Shown: positions 40,929 through 49,046 of the stretch, one piece after another
Layout of the letters: each line of letters opens with the position of its first letter
Numbering within the stretch: position 1 is the stretch's first letter
Assembly (NCBI RefSeq): GCF_000619925.1
Contig: NZ_JHVB01000015.1
Location: 1 to 54,902, forward strand
Source of the DNA: Treponema sp. C6A8
GTDB lineage: Bacteria > Spirochaetota > Spirochaetia > Treponematales > Treponemataceae
Direction: 5' to 3'
Length of the DNA stretch: 54,902 nucleotides
Notes under the pieces: generated by a model
The model's database searches: none
What the model saw: only the letters and a program-made list of their open reading frames with translations
What the model was told of the DNA's origin: nothing
Made by a program: the position numbers and the translations under genes

Positions 40929-40960
40929 ACAGGCCCTCAAACGAGGGTCTGTTTTTTTTT
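40929..40960 (+). terminator. Intrinsic terminator after the flagellin remnant
   Basis: ACAGgCCCTC-aaac-GAGGGtCTGT followed by a run of nine Ts. Confidence 0.88.
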
Positions 40961-41010
40961 AACTTTCTCTTCCATTAAATAAATGCATTAATAATTCTTC
41001 AAGGAAAACT

Positions 41011-41149
41011 GGCGCAAGGGAACGAAGCATGGGGCAAAAACATTCTATTTTTGTCTGCCGCGCTAGCGGCGCGTTCAATAGTTTCCTAACAAAAATAGCA
41101 TGTAGCGAGGTACCGAGCGGTTTTGAACCATGCTTCGTGACCGGGAGCC
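41011..41149 (+). repeat. Structured repeat family 1, copy C
   Basis: GGCGCAAGGG and GACCGGGAGCC ends, outer arms CGAAGCATGG/CCATGCTTCG, block GCAAAAACATT, 10-bp stem CTATTTTTGT/ACAAAAATAG (41045-41054 with 41089-41098) around hairpin GCCGC-gcta-GCGGC, block CAATAGTTTCCT, then CATGTAGCGAGGTACCGAGCGGTTTTG in separate conserved pieces. All three pairings differ from copies A and B. Lies upstream of purE, in the same orientation. Confidence 0.85.
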
Positions 41150-41202
41150 ATATTTTTAATTGAAATTATTTATAATACGTTTATTTAAACATTGTTTTAT
41201 GC

Positions 41203-41208
41203 TATAAC
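41203..41208 (+). promoter_or_regulatory. Extended -10 for a possibly leaderless purE mRNA
   Basis: TATGC-TATAAC ends about six bases before the purE ATG; no ribosome site is seen. A start of transcription at or beside the ATG is expected. Confidence 0.45.
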
Positions 41209-41214
41209 TCTACC

Positions 41215-41709
41215 ATGAAAGTTGCGATTTTTTTCGGGTCTAAGTCTGACAAAGACACAATGAAAAAGGCTGCCGATGTTCTTTCTGAATTCGGTGTGGA
41301 TTACAAAGCTTACATCATTTCTGCCCACAGAGCCGGAGCTCTTTTAAAGCAGACTGTTGAGCAGGTTGAAAAAGACGGATGCCAGGTAATTATTGCCGGT
41401 GCCGGATTAGCAGCTGCCCTTCCTGGTGTGATTGCGGGAATTACAACTCTTCCTGTAATTGGTGTGCCGCTTGAATGCGTAAGCGAAAAATCAAACGGAC
41501 TTGGCGGAATGGACGCTCTTTTGAGTATTGTTCAGATGCCTCCTCAGATTCCGGTCGCAACGGTTGGAATCAACAGCGCAAAAAATGCGGCTTATCTTGC
41601 AGTGCAAATTCTTGCACTTACAAATCCAGAACTTAAAGAAAAAATAATTGCTTTTAGAAAAAAGCTTGCAGATGATGCGGCAGCATCGGGAATAGATATT
41701 AGGTTCTAG
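41215..41709 (+). CDS. purE: PurE: 5-(carboxyamino)imidazole ribonucleotide mutase or AIR carboxylase
   Basis: 164 residues: FFGSKSDKDTMKKAADVL, SAHRAGALLKQTVEQ, AGAGLAAALPGVIAGITTLPVIGVPL and GGMDALLSIVQMPPQIPVATVGI are PurE hallmarks. It makes CAIR in purine synthesis. No purK is nearby. Treponema denticola PurE is known as a class II enzyme using CO2 directly, so the same may hold here, but this cannot be settled by eye. The last two codons and the TAG stop come from the left heptamer arm of the cassette that follows, so the C-terminus was altered by insertion. Confidence 0.94.
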   Translation: MKVAIFFGSKSDKDTMKKAADVLSEFGVDYKAYIISAHRAGALLKQTVEQVEKDGCQVIIAGAGLAAALPGVIAGITTLPVIGVPLECVSEKSNGLGGMDALLSIVQMPPQIPVATVGINSAKNAAYLAVQILALTNPELKEKIIAFRKKLADDAAASGIDIRF

Positions 41710-42116
41710 GTTTGAGGTGCTAGGTTCTAGGAATGGCAGAAAAAGTTGAAAGTCATAAAGATTTAGTTGTCTGGCAAAAGAGCATGGATTTAGTTGTGCT
41801 TGTTTATAAATTAGTACAAGAACTTCCAAAATCAGAACAATATGCTTTAAGTGACCAGATAAGACGAGCAGCTGTTTCTATTCCTAGTAATATAGCTGAA
41901 GGTAAATCAAGAAATTCAATAAAAGAATATAAACATTTTATTGGAATAGCAAAAGGGTCTGTCGCAGAACTTGAAACTCAGCTTTTAATCTGCGAAAGAA
42001 TTGGATATTTTAATAAAGAAGAAATAAGCAATACATTAGGTCTTTTGGATGAGGTTTCTAAGATGCTGACAAAATTAAATAATGTCCTGGCACCTAGAAC
42101 CTAAAACCTAAAACCT
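41701..42116 (+). mobile_element. Heptamer-arm inverted-repeat cassette carrying an S23-type ORF
   Basis: Left arm 41701-41731 (AGG + TTCTAGG, TTTGAGG, TGCTAGG, TTCTAGG) and right arm 42086-42116 are both 31 nt and 26/31 identical as inverted repeats. Between them is a single ORF in the direction of the purine genes. The left arm supplies the purE stop and an AGG-rich ribosome-site-like stretch; the right arm supplies the last codons and stop of the ORF. The same arms without an ORF lie at 35022-35181. Confidence 0.75.
41733..42104 (+). CDS. Four-helix-bundle protein (23S rRNA intervening-sequence / S23 family)
   Basis: 123 residues matching the TIGR02436/IVP family: LVVWQKSMDLVVLVYKLVQ, QYALSDQIRRAAVSIPSNIAEGKSR, EYKHFIGIAKGSVAELETQLL and GYFNKEEISNTLGLLDEVSKML. 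Relatives occur inside 23S rRNA intervening sequences and as Avd in diversity-generating retroelements, where a basic pentamer binds nucleic acid. Here there is no rRNA or retroelement; the ORF sits between purE and purM within inverted heptamer arms. The last residues APRT are encoded by the right arm. The AGG of the arm (41722-41725) is the only ribosome-site candidate. Biological role unknown. Confidence 0.88.
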   Translation: MAEKVESHKDLVVWQKSMDLVVLVYKLVQELPKSEQYALSDQIRRAAVSIPSNIAEGKSRNSIKEYKHFIGIAKGSVAELETQLLICERIGYFNKEEISNTLGLLDEVSKMLTKLNNVLAPRT

Positions 42117-42144
42117 AAAAAAAGCGACTGAAAGGAGCATAGAA

Positions 42145-43239
42145 ATGGCATCTTACAAAGAATCAGGTGTAGACGTAGAAGAAGGTTATCGCGCAGTTGA
42201 TAAGTACAAGGAACACGCAAAGAGAACTGCAATTCCGGGACTTTTGACTGGTTTGGGAAGTTTTAACGGAATGTTTGAGGTTCCAAAGGGATATAAAAAT
42301 CCTGTAATTGTTAGTGGAACTGACGGCGTTGGTACAAAACTGGACATTGCCTTCAAAATGAAAAAATATGACACTGTGGGAATTGACTGTGTTGCGATGA
42401 GCGTAAACGATATTCTCTGCTCTGGTGTTCAGACTTCCTTCTTCCTTGATTATGTTGCCTGCGGAAAGCTTGATGCTGATGTTGCTGCTGACCTTGTAAA
42501 GGGCGTTGCTGATGGTTGTGTTGATACCGGCTGTGCTCTTCTTGGCGGCGAAACTGCTGAAATGCCTGATTTTTATGATGACGGAAAATATGACCTTGCC
42601 GGCTTTGGTGTAGGTGTTGGCGAAAAGAAAGAAATGATTACCGGCCAGGATATCCGCGAAGGCGATGTTTTGATTGGTCTTTCGTCTACTGGTGTGCATT
42701 CAAATGGTTTCAGCCTGGTTCGTAAGCTTGTTCAGAATTTTGATGACCCTTTCCAGATTGACGGAAAAGATACCGGAAAAACTATCGGCGAAGTCCTGCT
42801 TACTCCTACACGAATTTACGTAAAGCCTGTTATGGAAGTTTTGAAAAAATACCGCAAGGCTGTTCACGGAATGGTTCACGTTACTGGCGGCGGATTCTAC
42901 GAAAATATTCCTCGTATGTATCCAAAGGCTAAAGAGGGAAAAAAGCAGCTGATTTCTGTAATCAACCGCGGAAGCTGGGATATTCCTCCTGTATTTGGTG
43001 AACTTATCCGCCGTGGTGCTGATACTGCTTCTATTTACAATACTTTCAACATGGGAATCGGTTTTGTGCTTGCAGTCAGCGCAAAAGAAGCTGATGATAT
43101 TCTTGCAATGTTCAACGCAAATGCTTCTAAATACCACAAAGATTACTGCCCAGACATGAAAGCCTACAAAATCGGCCGCGTAGAATACGCTAAAGGTGAA
43201 GTAAAGGGTCAGAAAGACAGCGTTCTGTTTGAAGATTAG
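42145..43239 (+). CDS. purM: Phosphoribosylformylglycinamidine cyclo-ligase
   Basis: 364 residues forming AIR from FGAM. Starts at an ATG with AAGGAG nine bases upstream. Family motifs: YKESGVDVEEGYRAVDKYKEH, VSGTDGVGTKLDIAF, GIDCVAMSVNDILCSG, LGGETAEMPDFY, STGVHSNGFSLVRKL and HVTGGGFYENIPRM. The length is typical. A GxxExxY cassette lies between it and purN. Confidence 0.96.
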   Translation: MASYKESGVDVEEGYRAVDKYKEHAKRTAIPGLLTGLGSFNGMFEVPKGYKNPVIVSGTDGVGTKLDIAFKMKKYDTVGIDCVAMSVNDILCSGVQTSFFLDYVACGKLDADVAADLVKGVADGCVDTGCALLGGETAEMPDFYDDGKYDLAGFGVGVGEKKEMITGQDIREGDVLIGLSSTGVHSNGFSLVRKLVQNFDDPFQIDGKDTGKTIGEVLLTPTRIYVKPVMEVLKKYRKAVHGMVHVTGGGFYENIPRMYPKAKEGKKQLISVINRGSWDIPPVFGELIRRGADTASIYNTFNMGIGFVLAVSAKEADDILAMFNANASKYHKDYCPDMKAYKIGRVEYAKGEVKGQKDSVLFED

Positions 43240-43244
43240 ATTAA

Positions 43245-43684
43245 TAGCCACAGATGAACACAGATAAGACACAGATAAGGAGAAACTTTGGAGATTAACG
43301 AAATAACGGAGAAAATAATCGGAGCTTCTTATAATGTTGCAAATACTTTGGGAAGCGGCTTTCTTGAGAAAGTTTATGAAAATGCTCTTGTTGTTGAATT
43401 AAATCTGCTTGGACTTAAAGTTGAAGCTCAAAAGTCATTAAAAGTTTTTTATAAAGATATCTGTGTCGGTGAGTATTTTGCAGATTTATTTGTTCAAGAC
43501 GAAATTGTCGTTGAACTAAAATCTGCAAAAACTTTAGTTTCTGTTCATCAGGCTCAATTATTGAATTATTTAAAAGCTACAAAAAAGAAAATCGGATTGC
43601 TTATAAATTTTGGCTCACCTAAGGTCGAAATTCAACGTGTTATAAACACATAATCTGTGTTTATCTGTGTCCCATCTGTGGCTA
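43245..43684 (+). mobile_element. Inverted-repeat cassette carrying a GxxExxY ORF
   Basis: Left arm 43245-43278 and right arm 43651-43684, 34 nt each, are near-perfect inverted repeats made of three short units around CACAGATRA (TAGCCACAGATG..., ACACAGATAA...). One ORF lies between, reading with the purine genes. The left arm runs into the AAGGAG ribosome site of the ORF and the right arm supplies its TAA stop. Same logic as the S23 cassette at 41701, but with unrelated arm sequence. Confidence 0.75.
43288..43653 (+). CDS. GxxExxY protein (PD-(D/E)XK-like fold, PF13366)
   Basis: 121 residues beginning at TTG with AAGGAG six bases upstream. The namesake motif appears as GSGFLEKVYENAL (residues about 22-34). 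Later segments ADLFVQDEIVVELKSAK and LLNYLKATKKKIGLLINFG resemble the core of a PD-(D/E)XK nuclease fold: D in ADLFV, and the E-x-K of VELKSAK. So residues for nuclease activity may be present. The function of this family is not known to me beyond that fold. It lies in an inverted-repeat cassette between purM and purN. Confidence 0.88.
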   Translation: MEINEITEKIIGASYNVANTLGSGFLEKVYENALVVELNLLGLKVEAQKSLKVFYKDICVGEYFADLFVQDEIVVELKSAKTLVSVHQAQLLNYLKATKKKIGLLINFGSPKVEIQRVINT

Positions 43685-43703
43685 ATCATAAGGGGAAAAT
43701 AGT

Positions 43704-44330
43704 ATGCCAAAAACTAAAGTTGCCGTGCTGGTTAGTGGCGGCGGAACAAACCTTCAGGCTTTGATTGATTACCAGACTGCTCAGGGCGATTCCTGTCCTT
43801 ACGAAATTGTCTGCGTCATTTCTGACACAAAAAAGGCCTTTGCATTGGAACGTGCCGCTAAGGCTGGTATTCCTGGCGTAATATGTTCGCCTTTTGCCGT
43901 TATGGGGGCTGAGGTTGCAAAGTCTGCATCCCGCGATGAAAAACGCCTTGCAGTTTCTGACGCCGTTCTTGCAAAATGCCGCGAGTTCGGCGCTCAGGCA
44001 ATCGTTCAGGCCGGCTGGCTCACTGTTTTAAGCGGAAAAATCCTTGAAGAATATAAAGATAAAATTATAAACCTGCATCCGGCTCTCCTTCCAAAGTTCG
44101 GTGGAGTCGGTATGTGGGGGCACCACGTTCACGAAGCTGTTTTAGCCGCCGGCGAAAAAGAAAGCGGCTGTACCATCCATCTTGTAAGCAGTGAATGTGA
44201 CGGCGGAAAAATCCTCATCCAGAAAAAAGTCCCTGTTATGCCAGGCGACACCCCAGACTCCCTCTACGAGCGCATCGCTCCTCAAGAGCATAAGGCGATT
44301 GTAGAAGGCCTGCTGCTTCTCACAAAATAA
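43704..44330 (+). CDS. purN: Phosphoribosylglycinamide formyltransferase
   Basis: 208 residues transferring a formyl group from 10-formyl-THF to GAR. Motifs: VAVLVSGGGTNLQALID at the start, VVCVISD-like VISDTKKAFALERA, QAGWLTVLSG, INLHPALLPKFGG with catalytic Asn/His region, and GCTIHLVSSECDGG with the catalytic Asp in a variant context (ECDGG). Follows the GxxExxY cassette; GGGG ribosome site upstream. Together with purE and purM it forms a purine cluster. Confidence 0.94.
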   Translation: MPKTKVAVLVSGGGTNLQALIDYQTAQGDSCPYEIVCVISDTKKAFALERAAKAGIPGVICSPFAVMGAEVAKSASRDEKRLAVSDAVLAKCREFGAQAIVQAGWLTVLSGKILEEYKDKIINLHPALLPKFGGVGMWGHHVHEAVLAAGEKESGCTIHLVSSECDGGKILIQKKVPVMPGDTPDSLYERIAPQEHKAIVEGLLLLTK

Positions 44331-44380
44331 GATTAAACTCAATTCTGCCTAAAAAATTCCGAAAACCTCAAATCCTGTGC

Positions 44381-44386
44381 TATAAT
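44381..44386 (+). promoter_or_regulatory. Extended -10 promoter of the acyl-CoA synthetase gene
   Basis: TGTGC-TATAAT about 38 bases before the ATG; a GAGG ribosome site follows closer to the start. Confidence 0.55.
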
Positions 44387-44423
44387 ATATGCATTAAAAT
44401 AATATATTATTGCTGAGGAAAAA

Positions 44424-46058
44424 ATGCCTGTTACAGATTTTTTGGAGCGAAACGCTAAATTATATCCTGATGAAATTGCCCTTGTAGAGCTTAATCCTGA
44501 AATGCCAGACAAAAGACGCCTTACCTGGAAGGATTCCGACCTGATTGAATATACAAAAAATGCCCCCTACCGCCGCGAAATCAGCTGGGCAGTATTTGAC
44601 GAAAAGGCTAACCGTTTTGCAAACATGCTTATCAACCGCGGAATCAAAAAAAGCGATAAAGTTGCAATCCTTATGTATAACTGCCTTGAATGGCTGCCTA
44701 TTTATTTTGGTATTCTTAAGACCGGTGCCATTGCCGTTCCTTTCAACTTCCGCTACGACTCAGATGAAATCCTTTATTGTGTAGACCTTGCCGACGTTGA
44801 TGTTCTTGTATTCGGCTTTGAGTTTATAGGCCGTATCGAGCAGATTGCAGACAGGCTTATGAAAAAACGTCTTTTGATTTATGTAGGAGACGGCTGCCCT
44901 GATTTTGCCGAAAGCTACCGTGAGCTTGCCGCCGACTGTTCAAGTAAGGCGCCGGACGTAAAAATCACTGATGATGATTTTGGCGCAATTTATTTTTCTT
45001 CGGGAACTACAGGCTTTCCAAAGGCAATTCTTCACAAGCACCGCAGTCTGACTCAGGCTGCCGAAATGGAACAGGTTCACCATCAGACCGGCCGCGACGA
45101 TGTTTTCCTTTGTATTCCGCCTCTTTATCATACCGGCGCCAAATTCCACTGGATGGGCAGCCTTGTTGCCGGAAGCCGTGCCGTCCTACTCAAGGGAGCA
45201 AAACCTAAAACCATTCTGGATGCCGTTTCCAATGAGCACTGTACGATAGTCTGGCTTCTGGTACCCTGGGCTCAGGATATTCTTGATGCTTTTGACAGGG
45301 GCGAACTTAAAAAGGAGGATTATAAACTTGATCAGTGGCGCCTTATGCACATTGGTGCCCAGCCTGTTCCACCTTCTTTGATTAAACACTGGCATGAATA
45401 TTTCCCTGATCAGGCTTACGATACAAACTACGGACTTTCTGAATCTACCGGCCCCGGCTGCGTTCACCTTGGAATGGAAAATACCCACAAGGTTGGTGCA
45501 ATCGGCGTTCCCGGCTACCGCTGGCAGTGTAAGATTGTTGACGAGCACGGCGTGGAAGTTAAGCGGGGAGAAGTCGGCGAGCTTTGTGTAAAAGGCCCCG
45601 GCGTTATGACCTGTTACTGCCACAACGTTGAAGCAACTGCCGATACAATCAAAGAGGGCTGGCTTTTTACCGGTGATATGGCAATGCAGGACGAAGACGG
45701 CTTTTACTTCCTTGTTGACCGCAAAAAAGACGTTATCGTCAGCGGTGGTGAAAATATTTACCCGGTTCAGATTGAAGACTTTTTGCGCACAAATCCAAAA
45801 ATTAAGGATGTTGCCGTTATCGGCCTTGCAGACCGCCGCCTTGGCGAAAAAACTGCCGCAATCATCGAGCTTAAAGATGGCATGACCGCTACAAAAGAAG
45901 AAATCGAAGACTTCTGCCAGGGACTTGCCCGCTACAAACGCCCTAAGGAAATCATTTTTGATACAATTCCCCGAAATGCCACCGGCAAGATTGAAAAACC
46001 TGCCCTCCGCAAACGCTATGGCGCCGACCAGCTGGTTGCCCAGGAAAACAGAGGATAA
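44424..46058 (+). CDS. AMP-dependent acyl-CoA synthetase / ligase
   Basis: 544 residues of the ANL superfamily: P-loop FSSGTTGFPKAILHKH near 190-205, mid motif YDTNYGLSESTGPG, hinge KEGWLFTGDMAMQDEDGFYFLVDRKKDVIVSGGENIYP, and the C-terminal catalytic lysine in NATGKIEKPALRKRY. It activates a carboxylic acid, probably a fatty acid or aromatic acid, to its CoA ester; substrate cannot be told. An insertion of about 20 residues near the start (TYKDSDLIEYTKNAP-like) is unusual. Its stop overlaps the ATG of the deacetylase gene (TAATG). Confidence 0.93.
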   Translation: MPVTDFLERNAKLYPDEIALVELNPEMPDKRRLTWKDSDLIEYTKNAPYRREISWAVFDEKANRFANMLINRGIKKSDKVAILMYNCLEWLPIYFGILKTGAIAVPFNFRYDSDEILYCVDLADVDVLVFGFEFIGRIEQIADRLMKKRLLIYVGDGCPDFAESYRELAADCSSKAPDVKITDDDFGAIYFSSGTTGFPKAILHKHRSLTQAAEMEQVHHQTGRDDVFLCIPPLYHTGAKFHWMGSLVAGSRAVLLKGAKPKTILDAVSNEHCTIVWLLVPWAQDILDAFDRGELKKEDYKLDQWRLMHIGAQPVPPSLIKHWHEYFPDQAYDTNYGLSESTGPGCVHLGMENTHKVGAIGVPGYRWQCKIVDEHGVEVKRGEVGELCVKGPGVMTCYCHNVEATADTIKEGWLFTGDMAMQDEDGFYFLVDRKKDVIVSGGENIYPVQIEDFLRTNPKIKDVAVIGLADRRLGEKTAAIIELKDGMTATKEEIEDFCQGLARYKRPKEIIFDTIPRNATGKIEKPALRKRYGADQLVAQENRG

Positions 46059-46678
46059 TGAAACTTATTTCCCTTTCTTTTGACGACGGACCAAACCTTA
46101 CAGGCTCGGTAATGAACGATATGCTGGACCTGCTTGAAAAACACGGCATTCCCGGCTCTTTTTTTCTGATTGGAAATAAAATTAATGAGCAGAATGCCGC
46201 CGTAATCAGGCGGGCTATGGCTTTGGGCTGCGATATCGAAAATCATTCCTGGTCACATCCCGACGCCGTAAAAGAAGGCCTTTCCCGCGCACAAATCGAA
46301 AACGAGTTCTTACGCACCGAAGAAGCCATTTTTAAGGTAACCGGGCGCCACACAGAGTTCTACCGCCCGCCTTATATTTCTGTAAATGATTTAATGTACC
46401 AGGCCGTACCCCGACCCTTTATCTGCGGTCACGCCTGCCAAGACTGGATAGCTGAATACTCTGCAGACACCCTGCTTGAAAAAATGCTTTCCGGCACCCA
46501 GGACGGAGTAATTTACCTTCTCCACTGCGGAGAATCAAACCTCAACACCCCGGAAGTCGTTGACCGGGCTATCCCAATCCTGAAATCCCAGGGCTACGAC
46601 TTTGTCACCGTGCCGGAACTTTTCCGCCGCAAAGGCGTGCAGCCCATCCAGGGAAAACTCTGGACGGTGGTGGAGTAA
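46058..46678 (+). CDS. Polysaccharide deacetylase (NodB homology)
   Basis: 206 residues of the carbohydrate esterase 4 family: FDDGPN near residue 8 with catalytic/metal Asp residues, ENHSWSHPDAVK (metal-binding His pair), EFYRPPYI and a later DWIAEYSAD and LLHCGESNL. It removes acetyl groups from N-acetylated sugars in peptidoglycan or polysaccharide. No signal peptide is seen, so the protein may be cytoplasmic or exported another way. It overlaps the acyl-CoA synthetase gene by one base and converges on the MATE gene. Confidence 0.92.
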   Translation: MKLISLSFDDGPNLTGSVMNDMLDLLEKHGIPGSFFLIGNKINEQNAAVIRRAMALGCDIENHSWSHPDAVKEGLSRAQIENEFLRTEEAIFKVTGRHTEFYRPPYISVNDLMYQAVPRPFICGHACQDWIAEYSADTLLEKMLSGTQDGVIYLLHCGESNLNTPEVVDRAIPILKSQGYDFVTVPELFRRKGVQPIQGKLWTVVE

Positions 46679-46697
46679 AGGCTATTTCAGCAAGCTA

Positions 46698-48056
46698 TTA
46701 CAACTTACTGATAATCTTTCTATTAATTCTTCTGTAGTAGAGAATAGAAAGTGTAAGTGCAAATACTTCAGCAATCGGGAAGCAGAGCCATACCATGTTC
46801 AAATTGCCGGTAAGAGAGAAGAGATAAGCAACCGGCAGAAGAACGAAAATCTGACGAATCAAAGAAACTGTCATACTGTAAACGGCTTTTCCGAAGGCCT
46901 GGAAAACGTTTGAAAGCGAAATGGCGATTGCAGCACCGATAAAGCTTGGCGCAATCAGGCGGAGAGCCGGAACACCAATTGCCAGCATCGAATCAGAAGC
47001 GCTGAAAAGTCCCAGCAGAACATGAGGGAAAAGCTCAAAAATTGATGCTCCCACCAGCATGATTGTAGATGCCGAAATAATCGAAAGGAAAACCGCTCTG
47101 TAAATGCGCTCCTTGTTCTTAGCGCCATAGTTGTAAGCGATAATCGGAACAACACCGCTGTTGAGACCGAAAACCGGCATAAAGATAAAGCTGTTCAGCT
47201 TAAAGTAAGAACCGTAAACGGCAATCGCAGTTGTGCTGAAGGCACCGATAATCAGGTTCATAAAATATGTAGTAACCGAAGTTATAGAGGTTAAAATAAT
47301 AGAAGGAACCGCGATTTTGTAAATGCTGCCGATGATTTTTCCGTCCGGGCGGAAGCCTTTTAGGCTGATATGAACTTCGTGGTTCTTGAGCAGGTTGGCA
47401 GAGCAGGAAACACAGAGGCTGGCAAACTGTCCGATGATTGTTGCAATAGCCGCACCGTAAACTCCCATTTCAGGAAAAGGGCCCAGGCCGAAAATCAAAA
47501 CCGGGTCAAGAATGATGTTTGTGATTGCACCCGCCAGCTGAGAAAACATTGTGTAGATCGTTTTTCCGGTCGACTGAAGAATACGGTCGAACATAATTCC
47601 GATAAAACAGAAGGTACAGCAGTAAACAATTACGTGCATGTATTCAAGACCGTACTCAATAATCTGTTCGTTTGAAGTCTGCGAGTGCAGGTAAACCGGA
47701 ATAAAAAAGAAGCCCAGAACAATAAAGGCAATTGAAGTTAAAAAGGAAATGAAAAGTCCGTTTATTGCAGTTTTATCTACCGCTTCCTGATTGTGCTCAC
47801 CAAGACGGCGCGAAAGAATTGCGTTTACGCCGACTCCGGTACCAATAGAAAATGACATAAGCAGATTCTGAACCGGGAAGGCAAGCGAAAGCGCCGTCAA
47901 AGCTTCCTCGTTAATCATTGCAATGAACATAGAGTCCACGATGTTGTACAGAGCAAGAATAAACATGGAGAACATCATAGGAAGCGACATATTAAGAATT
48001 AATCTTCCAACCGGCATTACGCCCATTTTGTTTTGTGTCTGAGGTTTGTTTTCCAT
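46698..48056 (-). CDS. MATE-family efflux transporter
   Basis: 452 residues with about 12 membrane helices in two similar bundles. Starts PVGRLILNMSLPMMFSMFILALYNIVDSMFI and has FSIGTGVGVNAILSRRLGEHN and GLNSGVVPIIAYNYGAKN, the paired repeats of MATE Na+/H+:drug antiporters. It probably exports cationic drugs or metabolites. No ribosome or regulatory peculiarity was seen. Confidence 0.95.
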   Translation of the reverse strand: MENKPQTQNKMGVMPVGRLILNMSLPMMFSMFILALYNIVDSMFIAMINEEALTALSLAFPVQNLLMSFSIGTGVGVNAILSRRLGEHNQEAVDKTAINGLFISFLTSIAFIVLGFFFIPVYLHSQTSNEQIIEYGLEYMHVIVYCCTFCFIGIMFDRILQSTGKTIYTMFSQLAGAITNIILDPVLIFGLGPFPEMGVYGAAIATIIGQFASLCVSCSANLLKNHEVHISLKGFRPDGKIIGSIYKIAVPSIILTSITSVTTYFMNLIIGAFSTTAIAVYGSYFKLNSFIFMPVFGLNSGVVPIIAYNYGAKNKERIYRAVFLSIISASTIMLVGASIFELFPHVLLGLFSASDSMLAIGVPALRLIAPSFIGAAIAISLSNVFQAFGKAVYSMTVSLIRQIFVLLPVAYLFSLTGNLNMVWLCFPIAEVFALTLSILYYRRINRKIISKL

Positions 48057-48121
48057 AGGACTGCTATTTTATTCCGATTTGGTGCAATTTTCAAGAGAAT
48101 AGCAAAGAATTACAAGGTTTT

Positions 48122-48970
48122 CTAATGACTCTCCAGCCAAGGCTTCAGATTTTCCGTCCAGAAGCGGTCTTCAATTTTCTTACCGCCGCAAGTGTGCCCC
48201 AGCTTCCTGTCAGCGCGAATCTTTTCCCCGTGGAAGTCACTTGCCGCCGTCACAAAATAGCCGATTTTTCCAGCCAGTTCTTCCAGCCTCAGGCACTCCG
48301 TAACTCTTGCTCCCGGATGATATGCTTCCAGCCCAACAACGCCCCTGTCATAAAAATCCTTAAGCGCGTCCGGCAGCTTGCCCCAGGACAAAAAGAGCGA
48401 CATCGGATGCGCGATAACAGGCGCCCCACCCGACTCGCGGATAGCCACAATTGCCTCGTCCAGGTTAGTACCAACCTTCTTTACATACCAGGGCCGCCCA
48501 TGAGCCAGAAAGCGATCAAAGGCCTGCTGCCTGTGTTTTACAATCCCCTTTTTCTGCAGCATTGCCGCAAAATGAGGTCGCCCAAGAATCGTATTTGGAT
48601 ATTCGGCATACATTTCGTCAATCGTAATATCAACCCCGTCAGCCCGCATCTTATCGATGATCTCGCAATTGCGACGGTGGCGGTTCTCCACAACATTATC
48701 TAAAATCTGCTGAAAGCTTGGGCTTATTTGCTTTAGTCCCAGCCCCAAAAGATGAAATTCTCCCGTTGGAAAATTAATGCTAAGTTCAACTCCGGGAACC
48801 AGGGTAATTCCGCACTCTTCGGCAGCCTTCTTCCCCATTTCCAGCCCGCCAATCGTGTCGTGATCTGTTATTCCCAAAACTGATATATTTTTTTCTGCCG
48901 CCTTCTGGACAATCTCTTCAGCAGAATACTGTCCGTCAGATGCAGATGTATGAACGTGCAAATCAATCAT
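48122..48970 (-). CDS. PHP-domain phosphoesterase (RNase AM-like)
   Basis: About 282 residues from the ATG at 48970; a TTG at 48988 is a poorer start. The PHP motifs are MIDLHVHTSASDGQYSAEEIV (metal-binding HVHTSASDG), GITDHDTIGGLE, PGVELSIN and VIAHPMSL, then EAYHPG and AASDFHGE. Such proteins are trinuclear-metal 5'-3' exoribonucleases or nucleotide phosphatases (YciV/RNase AM). The PHP set is complete here, so activity is likely; the substrate is unknown. Confidence 0.92.
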   Translation of the reverse strand: MIDLHVHTSASDGQYSAEEIVQKAAEKNISVLGITDHDTIGGLEMGKKAAEECGITLVPGVELSINFPTGEFHLLGLGLKQISPSFQQILDNVVENRHRRNCEIIDKMRADGVDITIDEMYAEYPNTILGRPHFAAMLQKKGIVKHRQQAFDRFLAHGRPWYVKKVGTNLDEAIVAIRESGGAPVIAHPMSLFLSWGKLPDALKDFYDRGVVGLEAYHPGARVTECLRLEELAGKIGYFVTAASDFHGEKIRADRKLGHTCGGKKIEDRFWTENLKPWLESH

Positions 48971-49046
48971 TTTAAAATAATAGCACAAATTAAAAGTCTA
49001 TGGTATAATTAATATCAAACTGTTTGCGTGGGGTTTATAAAAAAGT

